Assembly: GCA_030268105.1 (NCBI GenBank)
Contig: BSDZ01000016.1
Location: forward strand, 2,859,501-2,923,500
Source: Volvox africanus
Lineage: Eukaryota > Chlorophyta > Chlorophyceae > Chlamydomonadales > Volvocaceae
Direction of reading: 5' to 3'
Length of the DNA: 64,000 bases
A model generated the notes under the pieces. That model was not told the origin of the DNA and searched no databases. It was given only the letters and a program-made list of their open reading frames with translations. The position numbers and the translations under genes are program-made. Each line of letters begins with the position of its first letter. Positions within the stretch are counted from its first letter, which is position 1. Positions 46,589 to 55,165 of this stretch are shown here, piece by piece.

Positions 46589-47735
46589 CTATCGATAGGC
46601 TTAGGGTGATCCTGCCCACGATGGGATGCTTACCCCCGTCAGCAAGGGTAACCTGTGGACAATCAGACGACTCTGGGGTCAACCCCAGCGCATTCACCTC
46701 TGCGACAGAGATGAAGTCGTCGCTGGCACCGGTGTCAACAAGTGCCTTCAGAGTACGGCCATTCAAACCGATCTGAACCACTGGGACAGGGTTATCTACG
46801 AGCGACTGCCCAGCAGATAACGTCAGTGCACTTAGGGCGGGTCCGTAACCTACCGCACCCTCATCAGGAGCTTCGTACCAAACGTCAACCGAGTAGGATG
46901 TGCCTGGTCACGGAGCCAGCATACCCTCCCGATCCACACCATTAAACAAAACGGGGCCTGGCCCGGCCCGGCCCGGCCCGGCCCGCTGGACACACCGCAT
47001 ACCCCTCAACGATGCCTCTGCCTTGCACCGACAGAAAGCGGGGAGTAATACACATGCGGCAGTGCCTGGATATTGACGCCTACATCTCCTGTATACGGCC
47101 AACTGTTCCGACATCTCACGCAGAGACGAGGGGATGAACAAAATCACGTGGTTAGACAGATCGATAGACGACAGGGGACGGCGAGGTGTAAACAAATTAC
47201 ACAACGGATCGAAGCAGAGAAGTCTCGTGCGTCCGTCAAGCGTGATGCGTTGCGCAATGACTCGCTCGATGTGTCCAAGTACGCAAGGCAACAATGCCTT
47301 CACGGCTGGCCGTAAGGATGACCGCCGACCACGTGTTAGTTCAGAAATCCCGGGCGGTGCCCCCTCCGCAGGAACCCGGGCAAGCCCCAAATTCGGCTGA
47401 GGTACAAACGGCGGCAGTAACGGGCAATCCTTCGTAGGATGACTCTCCGCGCACCGTAGACAAGCATTGGCTGCTTTTCGACGCTCGAACTTGGAACGAT
47501 TGCAATTCCATTTTGGCATAAACGAGTCATCCGTGTGAGTCCGCTTAGCATTGGGGTCAGAGCGCTGTGCAGCTGCCGACGACGGCGCACCACCACGCTT
47601 CCTGCTCTTAGCTGGGTCCGAGCTCGGACCTGCTCCTCCTGACCCACGGATACCCGAGCTAGCACCCCCGCGCGCCTGGCGTTGCCGGTTGCTGCGTCGC
47701 GTCGCGGGAGTAGGCGAGGGGCGGGTCGCTCCAAG
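46589..47735 (-). pseudogene. B1 protease, linker domain and zinc knuckle
   Basis: On minus, from 47735: a basic region (KSRKRGGAPSS), zinc knuckle CLRCAESHPTKDC (C-x2-C-x3-H-x4-C), then the unrecognised linker domain (HVILFIPSS, AACVLLPAF, VLFNGVDREG). The protease follows with [11 protein letters not shown] and [14 protein letters not shown]. One TGA at 46908-46910 interrupts an otherwise continuous frame. The same order exists in A1, so the linker domain is a stable part of these elements. The protease stops at the A5 insertion (46588/46589). Confidence 0.83.
46961..46985. repeat. GCCCG pentanucleotide repeat in B1 linker domain
   Basis: Five perfect GCCCG units. Compared with A1 the region is 15 bp longer, so the expansion kept frame and adds Arg-Ala-Gly-Pro-Gly type residues. 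Confidence 0.9.
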
Positions 47736-48548
47736 TGTTGTACGCCGGTTTGATCACTGTTTGCACCGAAATAGGCCGCAATGCATCTGAACATCATGAA
47801 GCATAATACAATCATATTACCATGATATACTCGAGTATTTCTAGCTAATCAGGCATGTCGCATTATCATCCACGACATCGCGCTGTCGGTCAACATGTTT
47901 GACTCGAGGCTGATAATTAATGCGTGATCTATCCATTGGCATTTTATATCACGTAATAATCCTTTAAATATTATTACCTCATTTACGTCATAAACCATAC
48001 GCGTATGCGAGAAGGCGACGATCGCGATGGTTGGGTCGGCAACCGAATATCGATATTGGGACCTTCACATATTGCATGCGTTGCATTCAATAATATCACG
48101 GATGACACGATATTTAGAACAGTGCTACAAAGGTACTCACACTTGAGATCGGAATCCAGTGAGACCTGTACTGCGCATCGGTATCGCGACGTGATAGGTG
48201 CGAGGACGGCCGCCTAGAGACCGAAGTCGGCTTGCGCTATTTTGGACCAAGTACCTGTGTACTTAACTCGATCTAATTCGCATATATACGATATACTCAT
48301 ATATATTCGGCCTGAGCTATTCTAGCATTCCATCTACAGCCGAGTGATGAACATTGCCCACGGGGTCTGACGGTGATCTACTGATTTGAAAACGAGGAAT
48401 ATTGTAAGTTGAATCTTTCCTAAATCTTGAGTCTTCCGCTGTCACTTTACTTGCATTGAATCACCTTGCTGTTCGTAAGCACGGTGCGCACTAGCTAACA
48501 TTCAGACGTGCAGATTCAGTGCATGATTGAAGAAGGAAGGATACAACA
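47736..48548 (+). repeat. Solo LTR, family A, in B1 gag
   Basis: 813 bp, TGTTGTACGCCGG to GGATACAACA, with perfect duplication CCAAG (47731-47735, 48549-48553). Its strand is opposite to B1. Confidence 0.94.
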
Positions 48549-49441
48549 CCAAGTTCCTGGTCTAGGGCTACAGCTTCCCCAAGTGGATCCTGCACTTGCA
48601 CGGCATTTGCACGAGGGGCAGACTTGACTTCTTCTTCACCGGCAAGTAGTCGTATCTCCGTACCGTTAGCAAAAGTGACCAAGGCATCGTACGACTTGAA
48701 CTGCACCCCAGACAAGTCAGTAGCGCACCATTTAGCCAAAAGTTTCGTCAGGCCTCGCTTAAACCAAAAGACACGCTCAGTCTCGGTGAGGTAAGCAATG
48801 GGGGTCACAAGTGCTTCGAAGCGTGACTGGTACGCAGGTACATTTTCACCCTGACGCATGTGGTAGCTACCGGCTGCCAAAACCTTACGAGCCTCCACAT
48901 CACGTGCTTGCAGCTCAGTAGCAAACCGTGCGAGCAAAGCAGCGATCATCTCGTCAAAAGTATATTCACCCCGGGCGGTGGTCCATTCGCGATACCAGTC
49001 CTTCACTGAGCCCTTGAGGGTGTTACCAACGAAGAGACACCTGATACCATCATTATCGCCACCATGAACAGCCTGGAGATACTTTTTAGCGTCACGCACA
49101 TACACACGAGTTGCATCGGCTATGCTATGTCCTGGTGTCTTTTCAGTCAGCGAGATATTAAGCCTAGGAACGGGAATTGACAATCTCATCACCTCAGGGA
49201 TGGCATCGTGCCCTTGCGCTTGAGGTAACGGCAGAACCCGTGGTCCAGCAGTGTTGTCCATATTCGTATTAAGTGCTGAATGCGGCACAATTAAGTGAGC
49301 AGGGGTCTGAAGGAAAAGGGGATCTTGAGTGGCTCGCGTGCCAACAGTCTCAAGACCTCTATCCGGAGCTCTAGCAGCCACAACAAAATCGGGTCGGCTA
49401 GCTAAGCTAGTGAGCGGCGTATCATCGCGTTCCGTGGACAT
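48549..49441 (-). pseudogene. B1 gag body
   Basis: About 297 open codons from ATG 49441 (MSTERDD) to the solo LTR. Motifs: VMRLSIPVPRLNISLTEKTPGHSIADATRVYVRDAKKY region, RCLFVGNTLKGSVKDWYREW, YQSRFEALVTPIAYLTETERVFWFKRGL. The frame agrees with the linker and protease once the LTR and its 5-bp duplication are subtracted. Upstream exons (49529-49681, 49753-49840) probably add the true N-terminus. A TAG stands six codons before this ATG in B1 but not in B2. Confidence 0.86.
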
Positions 49442-49528
49442 GGAACACGAAGCAATACCCTAGGTTTGCGTAATAGAAGCCGACTTCTATCGCAAAGGCA
49501 AGAGTACAAAGCGATTCGGTGAGCCTAC

Positions 49529-49681
49529 CGACAGTACTCTTGAGAAGATTCAGTAAACTCAGCAAGTACTTGCCCAGCTGAGTCCTGATCTCCGTAGTTT
49601 GGGCGATGAGAGTCGCCAACTGGTCCGGACGAAAGCCGGTCTCAGTCGTCGCGGCAAGCAATGCCGGTGCACTGAGATTAC
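49529..49681 (-). CDS. B1 predicted upstream Gag exon 2
   Basis: 153 nt from CGCAG|GT to GTCG|GTAGGC. Joined in phase 1 to exon 1 it reads open, with SAPALLAATTETGFRPDQL, ATLIAQTTEIRTQLGKYLL and LLNLLKSTVG. The A1 counterpart is 150 nt and aligns along its length. Confidence 0.62.
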
Positions 49682-49752
49682 CTGCGACTCAGAGCGTACA
49701 CTTACACAACAAGTGCAGCAATCTAAGCAAAAGCAATCAAGCAATTACAAAC

Positions 49753-49840
49753 CGGAGGCGGCGGCGTCCAATACAGCGCGGCCCAGGTCTTCGGCAAGAG
49801 TATCTAGCGGTCCTCGTGGTTCATTGCTGGAACTCGCCAT
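49753..49840 (-). CDS. B1 predicted upstream Gag exon 1
   Basis: 88 nt from ATG 49840 to the donor CCG|GTTTGT, encoding MASSSNEPRGPLDTLAEDLG and then RAVLDAAASG. Unspliced, the frame hits TAA two codons later. The intron is 71 nt (49682-49752). Confidence 0.62.
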
Positions 49841-49907
49841 TGAAAGAACCTACTTCCGATTTGACACAAAGAGAGAGTTAGGCAACGAACCTGTCTCGAT
49901 ACCAATG
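49841..49907 (-). other. B1 leader start and primer binding site
   Basis: TGGTATCGAGACAGG (49890-49904) lies three bases from the LTR. It would pair with a tRNA ending CCTGTCTCGATACCA. This fits an initiator Met tRNA with an A-U first acceptor pair, but it is not proven. Confidence 0.72.
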
Positions 49908-50473
49908 TGTTGTACCTCTCCTTCATGTTTGCTCATAAGTATCTGCACGTCTGAAGGCTTTCGACACCGATGCGCGAGCACTTGCAAGTACAACAAGGCA
50001 AGCGCGAGCAAACAGAGACAGCGGAAGACTTCAAGACAAGAGGAGATATAACTTACAGTCTTACAGATCGAAGCGGTGCAATGGACGTAATCGCCGTCAG
50101 CGCCGGAAGCAAGCAATCATCACGCGGCGGTGATAAGCGAAGTTTAGGCTTAGCTCGGGCTAAGTAGAGTAGCGTATAGTAATAATAGCGTAGAACACAC
50201 GAGTGTTCTCCGGTATTGGATGTCTTATCTTGCTTAGCCGTCCTCGCATCTGTTATACTCGCAGCATCGCAATGTCGTAGGGATTTGCCATGATGCGATG
50301 TCACGATGGATAATGGTGTCATGCCAAATGCATATATAAATGTATGCGAATACATCTATATCATGCAGGTTCATTTATATGCAATAATCATTCATGCGTT
50401 CATCAAGATAACACTTCACCTTGTAGGGTCGCATCGACCTACGTATCGGCGGGAAACGAACCGTAGCACAACA
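49908..50473 (-). repeat. Family B LTR shared by B1 and B2
   Basis: Only 566 bp; about 270 bp are deleted near 50280 relative to other B LTRs. On its left is a primer site (so it is the 5' LTR of B1). On its right is a purine tract (so it is the 3' LTR of B2). One LTR between two tandem elements is the mark of LTR-LTR recombination. Confidence 0.9.
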
Positions 50474-52638
50474 ATTTTCCCCCCTCCCGTATGCAGCGTC
50501 CTCGCTGCTTCATACAGCATCGACTGCAAGGGTGATTGGGCTTGCGTGGCACGTTTGCGGGCTTCTTCGAGCGGGGGCTTCATGTCCTGCGAGAAGTTGC
50601 GTGCTGGTTCCCATGAGTTGTGCTCGCTGGTATACCCTGTCCACTTGACCAAGTACTCGTGTACTGTCCGCTTACGTCGGTGTTGGCCCACACGACGCAC
50701 GTGATAATCTAACACCCGCTCCACATCGTAAAACTTCTGTTTACCAGCGATCCAGGTCTCGGGAACTGGTTCTATCGCTGCGGGGGCGTTAGCAGGCTCA
50801 GGGACGGGTTCCGTACCACGATAGGGACGGACAAGCGATACGTGAAACGTGGGGTGAATGGTCATATCAGCGGGCAATGCAAGCTCCACAGCCACATTCC
50901 CAACCATGCGCATGACAGGATACGGACCAATCCAGCGGGGTAAGAGTTTTCGGGATCCGTCGGCCAAGGAACGCAAGTTCTTGGTGCTTAGCAACACGAG
51001 TTGCCCTTCTGAAAACGTCACATCCTGCTTGGATTTGTTGTAGTATTCTCTCGTTCGTTGCTGCGCCGCGCCCAAAGACGACTTCGCGTCTGTGATACGG
51101 GACATAAAAGACTTGGCAAAGATCTTAGCAGCAGGCACGTTCACTTCCAACTCACGCCACACGGGTAGCGCGGGATGAAACCCGTAGATAAGAAAGAACG
51201 GACTTTTGCCTGTAGAGCGGTTAACAGCGTTGTTAAGCGCGAATTCTGCCGCAGTCAAATATGTATCCCAAACGAGTGGTGTGCGACCAGCATAATTATG
51301 CAACATATCACCCAACGTGCGATTTGTGCGTTCGGTTTGACCATCAGTCTGCGGGTGGTACGCTGTGCTCAGGTTGACACGCATGCCAACTAGCTTGCAG
51401 AGCGCTTCCCAAAACTTAGACGTGAACTGTCCACTGCGGTCCGAGATCACATTTTTGGGAACCCCGTGTAACTGAACCACATTATCGAAAAACAAACGTG
51501 CGGTTTGCTCAGCCGTGCAGGATGATGTGCATGGTGCTAGGTGAACCATCTTAGTCAGACGATCGACCATTACGAACACCGCATCGTATCCCCCCTCAGT
51601 TTTGGGCAGCGTGACTACGAAGTCCATGGAAACACTTTCCCAAGGCGCATCCGGGACAGGCAACGGTTGCAACAACCCATGACCCTTACCGGACAAAGCC
51701 TTATTGCGCTGGCACAGACTGCATGTCTGTACGAAGTTCGCCGCATCATTAGCCAAACGAGGCCACCAAAAGGAACGTTGCACCAATTCGACCAACCTCT
51801 TGCTACCAGGGTGTCCTGCTAACAGGTCCTCATGGAACCGCGCAAGAATGTCGTAGCGTAGCGAGTTGTCGTTCGGAACGACGATTTGTGTAGCTGCACC
51901 CTCCGTCCGTAGCCAAAGGCCATTCTGCTTGCGAAGATTTTCTACATTAGGCGGCTCCGAGAACCAGGCGTCTGCGTTGTAGGCCACCTTCAACCGCTCT
52001 GCGAGGTCGGTCGCGATCGGCACCTCCTCGTTATGCGGTCGCACGACGGGCGCTGCCAAAATTGCAGCGTGTAGCGACGGATGTCGACTGAAAGCATCGG
52101 CAATATTCAATTTACCAGAAATGTACTCCCAGGTGCAGTCGACCCTAGCTAGGTATTCCATCCACCTAGCCTGACGGCGGTTCAACATCGGAACGCTTTG
52201 CAAAAACGTTAGGGGCTTGTGGTCAGTCTTTAAAGTAAATGGGTGTCCCTCGAGGTAACAGCGCCATTCCTTTAAAGCATGCAGCACTGCCAGAAGCTCC
52301 TGTTCCCCGGTGGTGTAGCGAATCTCCGCACCAGAAAACTTCTTACTCGTGAAGGCAATCGGTCGCCCTTCCTGTAACAATACAGCGCCGCTTCCAAATA
52401 TTGAGGCATCAGACACTACCTCAACACGAAACTGCAACGAGTAATCAGGGAATGCAAGGGTGACATCTTCGGCAACAGTTTGCTTGAGCTCTTCAAATGC
52501 CTGCTGGCATTGCGACGTCCACGACTCGAGCGAAACGAAAACGCCTTTGCGAGTTAAGTTAGTAAGCGGGGCGGCAATGATGGAATATTTTTCAATGAAC
52601 TTTTGGAAATAATTGGTCAAGCCAAGGAACTTACGCAT
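50416..52638 (-). CDS. B2 RNase H, integrase, chromodomain; stop codon lost
   Basis: 740 codons. RNase H acidic residues are Asp77, Glu112 (or 114), Asp139 and Asp181. Integrase: His269, His276, Cys306, Cys309, then Asp339, Asp400 and Glu436 with the canonical 60 and 35 spacing. GPY/F and an intact chromodomain (about 637-695, with EYLVKWTGYTSEHNSWEP) follow. The usual TGA after ATQAQ is TCA here (50533-50535), so the frame runs 39 codons on, through the purine tract into the LTR. Upstream it is cut from RT by a 13-bp deletion near 52660. Met1 is an RT thumb residue, not a natural start. Confidence 0.92.
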   Translation of the reverse strand: MRKFLGLTNYFQKFIEKYSIIAAPLTNLTRKGVFVSLESWTSQCQQAFEELKQTVAEDVTLAFPDYSLQFRVEVVSDASIFGSGAVLLQEGRPIAFTSKKFSGAEIRYTTGEQELLAVLHALKEWRCYLEGHPFTLKTDHKPLTFLQSVPMLNRRQARWMEYLARVDCTWEYISGKLNIADAFSRHPSLHAAILAAPVVRPHNEEVPIATDLAERLKVAYNADAWFSEPPNVENLRKQNGLWLRTEGAATQIVVPNDNSLRYDILARFHEDLLAGHPGSKRLVELVQRSFWWPRLANDAANFVQTCSLCQRNKALSGKGHGLLQPLPVPDAPWESVSMDFVVTLPKTEGGYDAVFVMVDRLTKMVHLAPCTSSCTAEQTARLFFDNVVQLHGVPKNVISDRSGQFTSKFWEALCKLVGMRVNLSTAYHPQTDGQTERTNRTLGDMLHNYAGRTPLVWDTYLTAAEFALNNAVNRSTGKSPFFLIYGFHPALPVWRELEVNVPAAKIFAKSFMSRITDAKSSLGAAQQRTREYYNKSKQDVTFSEGQLVLLSTKNLRSLADGSRKLLPRWIGPYPVMRMVGNVAVELALPADMTIHPTFHVSLVRPYRGTEPVPEPANAPAAIEPVPETWIAGKQKFYDVERVLDYHVRRVGQHRRKRTVHEYLVKWTGYTSEHNSWEPARNFSQDMKPPLEEARKRATQAQSPLQSMLYEAARTLHTGGGKIVVLRFVSRRYVGRCDPTR
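50474..50488 (-). other. Polypurine tract of B2
   Basis: GGGAGGGGGGAAAAT on minus, adjoining the shared LTR. Confidence 0.83.
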
Positions 52639-53233
52639 CTCCGTGAGGTTCTGAGGCGCGAACCACGGCGACCTTCCGCGGGTCCATCTTCACACCAGTG
52701 GCCGACACAATGTGGCCCAAATATTCCACCTGAGGCTGCACCCAAAAGCATTTGGCGCGTTTAGCAAACAATTGCTCCCGCCTCATAACGTCGAGCACGA
52801 GCCGCAGATGCTCCAAGTGCTCCTCGCGCGTCTTAGAATATACCAAGATGTCATCCAGGTAGCAAACAACGAACCTGTCGATAAACGGCCTAAACATTCG
52901 GTCCATAACCGCCTGAAACGTCGCAGGGGCATTAGTCAAACCAAACGATAGGACCGTATACTCAAAGTGACCGAAGGGCGTCCGAAAAGCGGTTTTCGGG
53001 ATATCAGAGGCAGCGATGCGAATCTGATTCTAGCCCTGTTGTAAGTCAATTGAGGAAAAATAAGCCGAGCCCTTCAGCTTATCCAACAGGTCGTCAACGC
53101 GTGGCAAAGGGTAGCGATTTTTCACCGTATTCGCATTTAACCCCCGGTAATCGATGCACATGCGCAAGGTCCCGTCCTTCTTACCGACAAACAAAATCGG
53201 TGCAGAATACGGGGATGTGCTGGGGCATATCAT
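52639..53233 (-). pseudogene. B2 reverse transcriptase, broken
   Basis: The frame 52631-52939 has CYLDDILVYSK and [18 protein letters not shown] near 53031-53033 replaces the Tyr of [10 protein letters not shown]. The frame 53030-53233 supplies SSIDLQQG and [20 protein letters not shown] one-base deletion near 53242 breaks the link to the next part. Confidence 0.87.
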
Positions 53234-53780
53234 ACCCTTCGCAGCAAATCCGTCACCTGGCGCTTCACCTCGTCCAGCTCCAATGGACTCAACCTGTACA
53301 TTGGCCGGGCCGTAGGCTGCGCTCCAGGCACGAGAGGGATTGTGTGATCAACAGGACGCATAGGTGGTAGGCCAGGGATATCTTTAAAGACGTCCTCATA
53401 CTGCAACAGTAGGGCCTCAACCTCAGGATCCGCAGAAATCTGCGCGGTGGTGACACAACAGCTCACCCGCGGCCTTAAAAGCAGTCCGTGGGCACCCTTC
53501 CGTAACAAACGGACGGCCTCCTTACGCCCGACTAGCTCTGGTTCGATTCGCGCGGCCATTGCGGTCACAGCGAAATTAACCATAGGCACCGCCTCAGTTT
53601 CGCCCTCCTTTGGTGTGACATGTTCGAACGACAGGAAAGGTACCTTAATCGACAGAGTACCCTTGCACATATGCAGGGTTGCGGTCTCCATGTCGATGCG
53701 CGCGCGGTACTGTCGTAATGTCGACGACCCCATTATGTACGGTGCAGTCTCTACTAAGCCCTGCAGCACGTACGGCCGGG
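53230..53780 (-). pseudogene. B2 protease C part and RT start
   Basis: 180 codons: VLQGLVETAPYIMGSSTLRQ region, then VTPKEGETEAVPMVNFAVTA, the spacer, and RT start [20 protein letters not shown]. The DTGAS active site, which should lie just upstream, is missing; the sequence meets the TTTTAGGG tract instead. Confidence 0.85.
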
Positions 53781-53812
53781 TTTTAGGGTTTTAGGGTTTT
53801 AGGGTTTTAGGG
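53781..53812 (+). repeat. Interstitial telomere-type repeat, four TTTTAGGG units
   Basis: Four perfect TTTTAGGG units, with GGG before and TTT after. They lie exactly where B2 lacks about 1.16 kb present in B1 (protease active site, linker, zinc knuckle, end of gag). TTTTAGGG is the Chlamydomonas-type telomere unit. The patch looks like telomere sequence added or captured during break repair. Confidence 0.9.
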
Positions 53813-53815
53813 TTT

Positions 53816-54741
53816 CCTGGTCGAGAGCTACAGCTTCCCCAAGCGGATCCTGCACTTGCATGGCATTTGCACGAGGGACAGACTTGACTTCTTCCTCACC
53901 GGCAAGGAGTCGTATCTTCGTACCCTTAGCAAAAGTGACCAAGGCATCATACAACTTGATCGGCACCCCAGCCAAGTCAGTAGCGCACCATTTAGCCAAA
54001 AGTTTCGTCAGGCCTCGCTTAAACCAAAAGACACGCTCGGTTTCAGTGAGATCAGCAATGGGGGTCACAAGTGCTTCGAAGCGTGACTGGTACGCAGGTA
54101 CATTTTCACCCCGACGCATGTGGTAGCTACCGGCTGCCAAAACCTTACGAGCCTCCACATCACGTGCTTGAACCTCAGTAGCGAACCGTGCGAGCAAAGC
54201 GGCGATCATCTTGTCAAAAGTATATTCGCCGGGCGGTGGTCCATTCGCGATACCAGTCCTTCACTGAGCCCTCGAGGGTGTTACCAACGAAGAGACACCT
54301 GATACCATCATTATCACCACCATGAACAGCCTGGAGATACTTTTTAGCGTCACGCACGTACGCACGAGTTGCATCGGCTATGCTATGTCCTGGTGTCTTT
54401 TCAGTTAGCGAGATATTGAGCCTAGGAACGGGAATTGACAATCTCATCACCTCAGGGATGTCATCATGCCCTCGAGCTTGAGGTAATGGTAGAACCCTTG
54501 GTCCAGCAGTGTTGTCCATATTGGTGTTAAATGCTGAATGCGGCACAATTAAGTGAGCAGGGGTCTGAAGGACAAGGGGCTCTTGAGTGGCTCGCATGCC
54601 AACAGTCTCAAGACCTCTATCCGGCACTCTAGCAGCCACAACAAAATCGGGTTGGCTAGCTAGGCTAGTGTGCGGCGTATCGTCATGTTCCGCGGACATG
54701 GAGCACGAAGCGATACCGCAGGTTTGCGTAATAGAAGCCAA
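53816..54741 (-). pseudogene. B2 gag, C-terminus lost
   Basis: From 54741 (or MSAEHDD a little later) the frame gives IPEVMRLSIPVPRLNISLTEK and CLFVGNTLEGSVKDWYREW. A 2-bp loss near 54227 shifts it to 53799-54209 (YQSRFEALVTPIADLTETERVFWFKRGL). Translation ends in the telomeric repeat as ETLKP and stop. The upstream in-frame stop of B1 is absent here. Confidence 0.86.
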
Positions 54742-55165
54742 CTTCTATCGCAAAGGCAAGAGTACAAAGCGATTCGGTGAGCCTACCGACAGTACTCTTG
54801 AGAAGATTCAGTAAACTCAGCAAGTACTTGCCCAGCTGAGTCCTGATCTCCGTAGTTTGGGCGATGAGAGTCGCCAACTGGTCCGGACGAAAGCCGGTCT
54901 CAGTCGTCGCGGCAAGCAATGCCGGTACACTGAGATTACCTGCGACTCAGAGCGTACACTTACACAACAAGTGCAGCAATCTAAGCAAAAGCAATTAAAC
55001 AATTACAAACCGGAAGCGGCGGCGTCCAAAACAGCGCGGCCTAGGTCTTCGGCAAAAGTATCTAGCGGTCCTCGTGGTTCGTCGCTGGAACTCGCCATAG
55101 AAAGAGCCTACTTCCGATTAGACAAAGAGAGACAGTTAGGCAACGAACCTGTCTCGATACCAATG
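54742..55165 (-). CDS. B2 leader with predicted Gag exons and primer site
   Basis: Exon 1 at 55011-55098 (88 nt) and exon 2 at 54787-54939 (153 nt) are separated by a 71-nt intron (54940-55010), matching B1 in size, phase and splice sites. The primer site TGGTATCGAGACAGG is at 55148-55162. The end of the second intron could not be placed. Confidence 0.55.

Larger units (their letters stand above)
34806..50473 (-). mobile_element. Element B1, family B chromovirus carrying nested insertions
   Basis: Full order on minus: 5' LTR (49908-50473, shared with B2), primer site, leader exons, gag, solo A LTR, zinc knuckle, linker domain, protease, element A5, RT, RNase H, integrase, chromodomain, purine tract and 3' LTR (34806-35642). 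Correcting for both insertions, gag, linker, protease and RT are all in one frame. It sits in A4 after GCACG; the matching right duplication is expected beyond the B array. Confidence 0.88.

Noticed and set aside
53781..53812. Real chromosome end at the TTTTAGGG tract
   Set aside because: Only four units, with B2 sequence continuing in order on both sides; it is interstitial.
54214..54741. Second intron acceptor for gag at TTAG or CTAG near the gag body start
   Set aside because: A phase-compatible AG exists in B (ACTAGCTTAG) but has no matching site in A1, so I left the acceptor open.
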